From positions 1-10,356 of the forward strand of contig JACRAA010000306.1 in NCBI GenBank assembly GCA_016213595.1: 10,356 nucleotides of DNA. The letters are read 5' to 3'. The translations under genes were made by a program, and so were the position numbers. This DNA comes from Actinomycetota bacterium. Lineage in GTDB: Bacteria; Actinomycetota; Actinomycetes; Propionibacteriales; Propionibacteriaceae. Positions within the stretch are counted from its first letter, which is position 1. Each line of letters begins with the position of its first letter. Of this stretch, positions 6,108 to 10,356 are shown in pieces. The notes under the pieces are model-generated. The model did no database searches. It was not told where the DNA came from and saw only the letters and a program-made list of their open reading frames with translations.

Positions 6108-6977
6108 ACGGTAGTTGAAGATCGCGAGACCCTCTTCCAGGCGGACATTGCGACGCTGGGGGAGCGGACCGCGTCCCCGAAGACGGTGCTGATGTGTCGG
6201 CCTGAGCACTTCACGGTGCGCTACCGGATCAACCCCTGGATGGAGCCGGCAAACCCCACGGACACCGGGGTGGCGCTGCGGCAGTGGCAGACGCTGTACG
6301 ACACGTACGAGCGGCTGGGCTATCGGGTGGAGCTCATCGCGCCGATCGCGGGCCTGCCCGACATGGTCGATGCGGCGAACGGTGGGTTCGTGCTCGACGG
6401 GATCGCGTACGCCGCAAGGTTCCACTACGCGGAGCGGGGACCCGAGGGACCTGCCTACGCGTCGTGGTTCGCCGACCGAGGCCTGCGCGTGGTGGAGGCC
6501 GTCTCGGTCAACGAGGGCGAGGGCGACTTCCTCAAGGTGGGCGAGACGATCTTCGCGGGGACGGGCTTCCGCAGCGACGCGGCGAGCCACGCCGAGCTCG
6601 CGCGCATCTACGACCGGGAAGTGGTGACGCTGCGCCTCGTCGACCCGAGCTTCTACCACCTCGACACCGCGTTCGCGGTGCTGGACGACGCCGGCGGCCC
6701 GGCCTCGGTCGCGTACCTTCCCCGGGCCTTCGACGACGCGAGCCGGGCTGTCCTCGAGCGCCGGTTCCCGGACGCGGTCCTCGCCACCGATGCCGACGCG
6801 GCCGTGCTCGGGCTCAACGCGTTCAGTGACGGGCGCAACGTCGTGATCGCGAGCCGGGCCCGGACTTTCGCCAGGGACCTCGAGGCCAGAGGATACGTAG
6901 CTCACGGCGTGGACCTGTCCGAGCTGCTCCTGGGAGGCGGGGGAGTGAAGTGCTGCACATTGGAGCTGAGGTGGTAA
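6105..6977 (+). CDS. Amidinotransferase-fold arginine hydrolase, probable ArgZ-type arginine dihydrolase (usually labelled DDAH)
   Basis: The 290-residue protein belongs to the guanidino-group-modifying superfamily (arginine deiminase, DDAH, ArgZ/AgrE). Visible landmarks are MCRPEHFTVRYRINPWMEP (30-48), PDMVDAANGGFVLDG (85-99), EGEGDFL (137-143), GFRS (154-157), LRLVDPSFYHLDTAF (176-190) with catalytic His185, LPRAFD (205-210), and the C-terminal KCCTLE with nucleophile Cys283. True DDAH and arginine deiminase carry a substrate-binding Asp (FVED, FTRD). Here the position is Asn92, as in the AN motif of cyanobacterial arginine dihydrolase, which converts arginine to ornithine, CO2 and two ammonia. 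The INPWME segment also matches that group from memory. The likely reaction is therefore arginine to ornithine, feeding RocD, whose start is 3 bp after this stop. Arginine deiminase or DDAH activity remains possible. ATG 6105 is chosen from promoter spacing; ATG at 6093 or 6096 would add 3-4 residues. Confidence 0.85.
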   Translation: MTVVEDRETLFQADIATLGERTASPKTVLMCRPEHFTVRYRINPWMEPANPTDTGVALRQWQTLYDTYERLGYRVELIAPIAGLPDMVDAANGGFVLDGIAYAARFHYAERGPEGPAYASWFADRGLRVVEAVSVNEGEGDFLKVGETIFAGTGFRSDAASHAELARIYDREVVTLRLVDPSFYHLDTAFAVLDDAGGPASVAYLPRAFDDASRAVLERRFPDAVLATDADAAVLGLNAFSDGRNVVIASRARTFARDLEARGYVAHGVDLSELLLGGGGVKCCTLELRW

Positions 6978-6979
6978 CC

Positions 6980-8197
6980 ATGCCGTTCGCCGTGGGTCTT
7001 CGGACGTCGGCCGACTACATCGCGCTCGACGAGGCGTGGGGTGCGCACAACTACCACCCCCTGCCGGTCGTGGCCGCGTCAGCTGCGGGCTCGTGGGTCA
7101 CCGACGTCGAGGGACGGCGCTACCTGGACTGCCTCGCGGGCTACTCCGCCCTCAACTTCGGGCATCGCCACCCGCTGCTCGTCGCGGCTGCCCACGCGCA
7201 GCTCGACCGGCTCACGCTCACGAGCCGCGCGTTCCACAACGACCGGCTCGGCCCGTTCATGGAGGACCTGGCCGCGCTCACCGGCATGGAGCGCGTCCTG
7301 CCGATGAACACCGGCGCGGAGGCGGTCGAGACGGCCATCAAGATCGCTCGTGCGTGGGGCTACCGGGTCAAGGGCGTACGCCCGCACTCGGCGAAGATCA
7401 TCGTGGCGTCCGGGAGCTTCCACGGCCGCACGACGACCATCATCTCCTTCAGCGACGACCCGAGCGCCCGCAACGACTTCGGCCCGTACGGGCCTGGGTT
7501 CGTCACCGTGCCGTACGGGGATGCGGCCGCGCTGGCCGCCGCGCTCGACGAGGACACCGTCGCCGTACTGGTGGAGCCGATCCAGGGTGAGGCGGGAATC
7601 ATCGTGCCGCCGGCCGGCTACCTCGCCGAGGTGCGTCGCCTCACGGCTGCAGCGAACGTGCTGCTCATCGCGGACGAGATCCAGTCGGGTCTCGGCCGTA
7701 CAGGCGCGACGCTGGAGACCGAGCGCGTCGGCGTCCAGGCCGACCTCGTGACGCTGGGCAAGGCGCTGGGAGGCGGCATCGTGCCGGTCTCGGCCGTCGT
7801 CGGGCGCAGCGACGTCATCGGGGTCATCCAGCCGGGGGAGCACGGGTCGACGTTCGGCGGCAACCCGCTGGGGGCAGCGATCGGACATGCCGTTGTCGGC
7901 ATGCTGGAGACAGGGGAGTACCAGGCTCGGGCCAGGCGGCTCGGCCACGTGCTGCATACGCGGCTGGCGGAGCTCGTCGGGCAGGGTGTGATCGCCGTGC
8001 GTGGCGCGGGGCTGTGGGCCGGAGTGGACATCTCACCCGAGTACGGAACAGGCCGGGCGGTGTGCGAGCGGCTGGCCGCTCGCGGCGTCCTCGCGAAGGA
8101 CACCCACGGCCAGACGCTGCGCCTCGCCCCGCCGCTGGTCATGACCGAGGGCGAGATCCACCTGGTGGTCGACGCCCTGGCGGACGCGCTCGGTTGA
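6980..8197 (+). CDS. rocD: Ornithine--oxo-acid aminotransferase
   Basis: This 405-residue PLP enzyme of class-III aminotransferase type transfers the delta-amino group of ornithine to 2-oxoglutarate, giving glutamate semialdehyde (which cyclises to P5C) and glutamate. NYHPLPVV (24-31) is typical of the OAT N-terminus. Other landmarks are NTGAEA (110-115), the phosphate and ring contacts SFHGRT (146-151), EPIQGEAGI (199-207), the PLP-binding DEIQSGLGRTG (232-242) and the Schiff-base Lys261 in TLGKALGGG. HGSTFGGNPL (288-297) is also strongly OAT-like. The gene is intact, unlike the split rocD1/rocD2 of M. tuberculosis. The ATG at 6980 is preferred: GAGGTGG (6968-6974) is a Shine-Dalgarno just upstream, and a GTG/ATG further up would lie inside the hydrolase gene. 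It is co-transcribed with the hydrolase, with 2 nt between stop and start. Confidence 0.94.
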   Translation: MPFAVGLRTSADYIALDEAWGAHNYHPLPVVAASAAGSWVTDVEGRRYLDCLAGYSALNFGHRHPLLVAAAHAQLDRLTLTSRAFHNDRLGPFMEDLAALTGMERVLPMNTGAEAVETAIKIARAWGYRVKGVRPHSAKIIVASGSFHGRTTTIISFSDDPSARNDFGPYGPGFVTVPYGDAAALAAALDEDTVAVLVEPIQGEAGIIVPPAGYLAEVRRLTAAANVLLIADEIQSGLGRTGATLETERVGVQADLVTLGKALGGGIVPVSAVVGRSDVIGVIQPGEHGSTFGGNPLGAAIGHAVVGMLETGEYQARARRLGHVLHTRLAELVGQGVIAVRGAGLWAGVDISPEYGTGRAVCERLAARGVLAKDTHGQTLRLAPPLVMTEGEIHLVVDALADALG

Positions 8198-9136
8198 CGC
8201 GCCCGCCTCGAAGGGGTCGGCCCAAGGTCCGCCTGACCAGTTCGACACCCATCCCACTCCCGTTCGCTGGATCGTCGACTGGCCGTGGCCCTTCTGGAAC
8301 CGGTGGCAGCGGACGTCTGTCGTCGGCCACCTGGTCAGCAAGGCGCTCGTCGGTTTCGCTGCCTCCTTGAGCGCGCTCGTGCTCGTGCTCGGCCTGGGGC
8401 CGCAGGCGTACCAGACGGTGTTCTGGCGCGACGCCGAGTACGCGAAGCTGCGGCAGCTGCACCCTGGGAACAGCCTGACGTACCTCGTGGAGCAGCTGGG
8501 CCAGCCCTCGTTCGTGAAGCCGGTCCACAACAGCCGGATCCCGCTGACGCAGCAGGTGTTCGAGCGCCGGGACCACCTCGTGATGGCGGTGACCAACTCC
8601 ACAGGCGAGGTCGTACTGCTCTCCGTGCTGTCGTGCAGCCCAGACTTCGCGCCGGCCTTCACGTCGCCCGTCGGCACAACCGTGCGACTGCAGTCCGTGC
8701 CGCTCGCATCAGCGATCCTGGGGGATGCCGAGGGGTGGGGCTCAGACCAGTACCGGAAGATCTCGTACCTGCCGTGGCTCACCGCTTCGAGCATGAACCA
8801 GATGGTTGAGGAGGGGCGGGCGTCAGCAACGCGAGCCGCGGCCGCGCCTACTACGTGGGGGTCAACGGCCTGTGCGCCGACCTGGACGGCCTGGCGCTGG
8901 GGGAGGACCCGTACAGCGGGTTCCTGCCGGATGCGCCGCAGGCGATGCAGGGAGCGAGGAGCAAGATCGGCGCCAACTTCTACGCGGAGACGGTCGATCT
9001 AGAGGTCGCCCTCAACGACAAGGCCCAGCTCGATGTACGGGTGTACGACGAGGTCCAGTCCGGCCTTGTCATTTCGCCCTTCCACCTGGACCTCCCGCTC
9101 AGCCTCACCAAGCCCTCAGGGACCCGACACGTCTGA
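8194..9136 (+). pseudogene. Frameshifted gene for a membrane-anchored protein of uncertain family (possibly ETEC_3214-domain)
   Basis: Two reading frames together make one convincing protein. The first (8145 to about 8815) encodes a Trp-rich stretch (VRWIVDWPWPFWNRWQRT), a transmembrane helix at about 8330-8400 and a soluble part with WRDAEYAKLRQLHPGNSLTY and a region ending SSMNQMVEE. The second (about 8813-9136) continues with VSNASRGRAYYVGVNGL and ends DLPLSLTKPSGTRHV. They join if one base is missing near the GGGGCGGG at 8813-8820. The first frame has no ATG or GTG. Its only start is a TTG at 8367, inside the transmembrane helix. A TTG at 8194, overlapping the rocD stop, would serve if another G is missing from the GGGG at 8213-8216. 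The intact product would be about 310 residues, with a short cytoplasmic tail, one membrane helix and an extracellular domain. It could be a real pseudogene or carry sequencing errors. The family name is a weak recollection. Confidence 0.6.
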
Positions 9137-9469
9137 TGCCGGGGAGTCGCCCTCTTCCGGTGTCGGTTCAAACGCAGCTGAAGACGAAGCCAACCGGTTC
9201 TCTCATGCACGTCATACCCGAGATTGCACGTCCCCTGCCCCCGTACCGACCTTGCAGGACTCGCGGGGTTCAGGCGCCATCACCCTTGGGTGCGACACGA
9301 AGACTGACGCGATGTGCGCTCTCGATCACGAATCCCCCGACGAGCGCGAGGAGAACTGTGGGTGTCTTGGGCCGTCCGGCTGTGCAGGTCCCTCCCGAAA
9401 GGTTGCACCGATCCGTGGAACATCTCTGCCCTCAACCTATGGATGCGCGCTGCGCGTCGCGCCTGCGAC
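9137..9469. other. 333-bp stretch with no recognisable gene
   Basis: Translations in all frames look random: high Ser/Arg/Pro, no domain, no sensible start. The DNA is visibly less GC-rich than the genes to its left. There is an 8-bp palindrome AACCGGTT (9191-9198) and no clear terminator hairpin or promoter. It separates the plus-strand broken gene from the minus-strand membrane gene pair, which meet tail to tail, so no promoter is expected here. Confidence 0.5.
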
Positions 9470-9931
9470 TCAGGAGGTCGGGTTCAGGCGTGCGGACCAC
9501 GCTGCTGGGACCGACAGCAGTTGACGGTGTAGCAACCAGGGAAGGACCAGCACGATCATGCCGACGGAGAGCGCCCGGTTGACGAGGAAGTCCTCAAGGA
9601 GCCTGCTGGTCGGGAAGGCATAGCCGAGCACAGTGATGAACGCGAAGAAGCAGGTCATGGCGAGCGCCGCCACTCGGTTCCAGGGTGCGTGCAGGAGGGT
9701 GCAGACGCCGACGGCCAACTCGAAAGCGGCCATGCAGGGCGCCAGCCACCTGATGTTGGGCATCACGAAGTTGGCCCACAGAAGGTCGAGGGGCGGCCAG
9801 GCTGTGTCCCCGAATGCCGCGTACGAGTGCGGGCTGGAGAGCCCCCCGTACAAGTGCACGAAGGATCCGCCGACGAACACGATCCCGAAGAGGGTCCGTA
9901 TCACAGTGACGTATGTCGATGGTGCGATCAT
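9470..9931 (-). CDS. DoxX-like four-helix membrane protein
   Basis: The 153-residue protein has four hydrophobic segments at about 8-28, 63-82, 86-106 and 117-135. The first contains RTLFGIVFVGGSFVHLY, and a loop with conserved-looking aromatic and Pro residues (AWPPLDLLWANFVMPNIRW, 44-62) separates it from the second. Size and layout resemble DoxX/DoxD-like integral membrane proteins, a broad family with few known functions (some act with thiol or oxidative-stress partners). The ATG at 9931 is fixed by AAGGAA (9938-9943) upstream and an ATGA overlap with the stop of the preceding gene. The same frame stays open to 10276, but the extra 115 residues are Arg/Pro/Ser-rich shadow sequence. Codons such as ATA and ACA occur, less biased than in the genes at left. 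The family call is tentative. Confidence 0.75.
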   Translation of the reverse strand: MIAPSTYVTVIRTLFGIVFVGGSFVHLYGGLSSPHSYAAFGDTAWPPLDLLWANFVMPNIRWLAPCMAAFELAVGVCTLLHAPWNRVAALAMTCFFAFITVLGYAFPTSRLLEDFLVNRALSVGMIVLVLPWLLHRQLLSVPAAWSARLNPTS

Positions 9932-10356
9932 GGCTGGTTCCTTGTCTGATGCATGGATTGCACTGCCACGCCCGGCGGCACCGACTGCGCGACGGGCAGA
10001 CGCCCGGTCACACCGACGAGGACGGAGATGTTGACCAGGACGGCTACGAGATAGATGGGATGGAAGGACGCGGTGAGTGCCGCCAACGCCAGCGACGCCC
10101 CCGCGGTCAGGATGATTGAGCTGCTGTGCCGGAGCGGCGGGAGGCCAAGGAGTGCCAAGGCTCCTAGTACTAGAAGTAGGCCGGCTCCCACCCACAGGAG
10201 TCCGACGGCAATCGCCCCGCCCTTTCCGAGGTGAAGGGCGTCCACCAGCCAGGATCGCCCGAAAGGCCCCGGCCACCAGTGCAACCAGCCCGGCACCTGG
10301 ACGTCGGGGGAGTCTGGCTTGGTGACGGCTCCCCAGCCGATCGCCGTGGTGATGAA
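9928..10356 (-). CDS. Hypothetical multi-helix membrane protein, 5' end outside the window
   Basis: The minus-strand frame is open from the right edge of the window to the TGA at 9928-9930, giving 142 codons. A GTG at 10296 is an available start, but the reading continues upstream with sensible sequence (FITTAIGWGAVTKPD), so the gene most likely begins outside. After that fragment comes a Trp-rich loop (PGWLHWWPGPFGRSW), then hydrophobic helices around GGAIAVGLLWVGAGLLLVLG and two more up to VAVLVNISVLVGVTGRLP, ending in a short polar tail. I do not recognise the family. The stop overlaps the ATG of the DoxX-like gene (ATGA), so the two are translationally coupled and may form a complex. A run of rare codons lies at 10162-10179. 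Confidence 0.72.
   Translation of the reverse strand, partial: FITTAIGWGAVTKPDSPDVQVPGWLHWWPGPFGRSWLVDALHLGKGGAIAVGLLWVGAGLLLVLGALALLGLPPLRHSSSIILTAGASLALAALTASFHPIYLVAVLVNISVLVGVTGRLPVAQSVPPGVAVQSMHQTRNQP

Noticed and set aside
6950..6979. Upstream start for rocD at 6950
   Set aside because: It would lie inside the hydrolase C-terminus, which encodes its catalytic Cys. ATG 6980 has a Shine-Dalgarno and gives the normal OAT N-terminus.
9160..9180. tRNA-like T-arm sequence (GGTTCAAAC)
   Set aside because: The flanking bases do not form a 5-bp T-stem, and no anticodon or acceptor arm is found nearby.
9932..10276. N-terminal extension of the DoxX-like protein
   Set aside because: The extra residues are Arg/Pro/Ser-rich and antisense-like, and the same DNA in another minus frame encodes clear membrane helices. 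The ATG at 9931 has a Shine-Dalgarno and an ATGA overlap.
1..10356. CRISPR array, insertion sequence or prophage genes
   Set aside because: No regularly spaced repeats, transposase motifs, terminal inverted repeats or phage proteins were seen on either strand.

Overview
The window is GC-rich throughout, with strong G/C third-position codon bias, several GTG starts and many promoters sitting directly on the start codon. All of this points to an actinobacterium (Actinomycetota). The frequent GTACG-type words resemble Nocardioides-like Propionibacteriales, but that narrower placement is only an impression. Most of it reads as chromosomal housekeeping and metabolic DNA. I saw no IS element, CRISPR array, rRNA or tRNA.

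Layout. (a) 1-117, minus: start of a lipoprotein gene that runs off the left edge. (b) 233-2192, plus: a tightly overlapping three-gene export cassette, EamA permease, AzlC and AzlD. (c) 2284-4068, plus: a long-chain acyl-CoA ligase of the FadD15 type, with an imperfect palindrome over its probable -10. (d) 4123-4995, plus: a SAM-dependent methyltransferase of unknown substrate. It ends 8 bp from a convergent TspO gene (5004-5501, minus), and a shared hairpin lies between them. (e) 5563-8194: an Lrp/AsnC regulator (minus) divergent from an amidinotransferase-fold hydrolase (plus), which is followed at once by ornithine aminotransferase (plus). (f) 8194-9136, plus: a membrane-anchored protein of uncertain family, broken by at least one frameshift. 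(g) 9137-9469: no recognisable gene. (h) 9470-10356, minus: two overlapping membrane protein genes, one DoxX-like and one unknown that runs off the right edge.

The most interesting unit is (e). The hydrolase would usually be labelled dimethylargininase (DDAH). Its motifs, including Asn in place of the substrate-binding Asp, match the arginine dihydrolase domain of cyanobacterial ArgZ/AgrE instead. With RocD next to it and an AsnC-type regulator divergent, the module most simply reads as arginine to ornithine to glutamate semialdehyde/P5C under Lrp control. This is the same gene order as M. tuberculosis Rv2324-Rv2323c-rocD.

A second theme is leaderless expression. Five or six genes have a TANNNT-like -10 ending 5-7 nt before the start codon and no Shine-Dalgarno. 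Genes inside operons, and the acyl-CoA ligase, have recognisable Shine-Dalgarno sequences instead.
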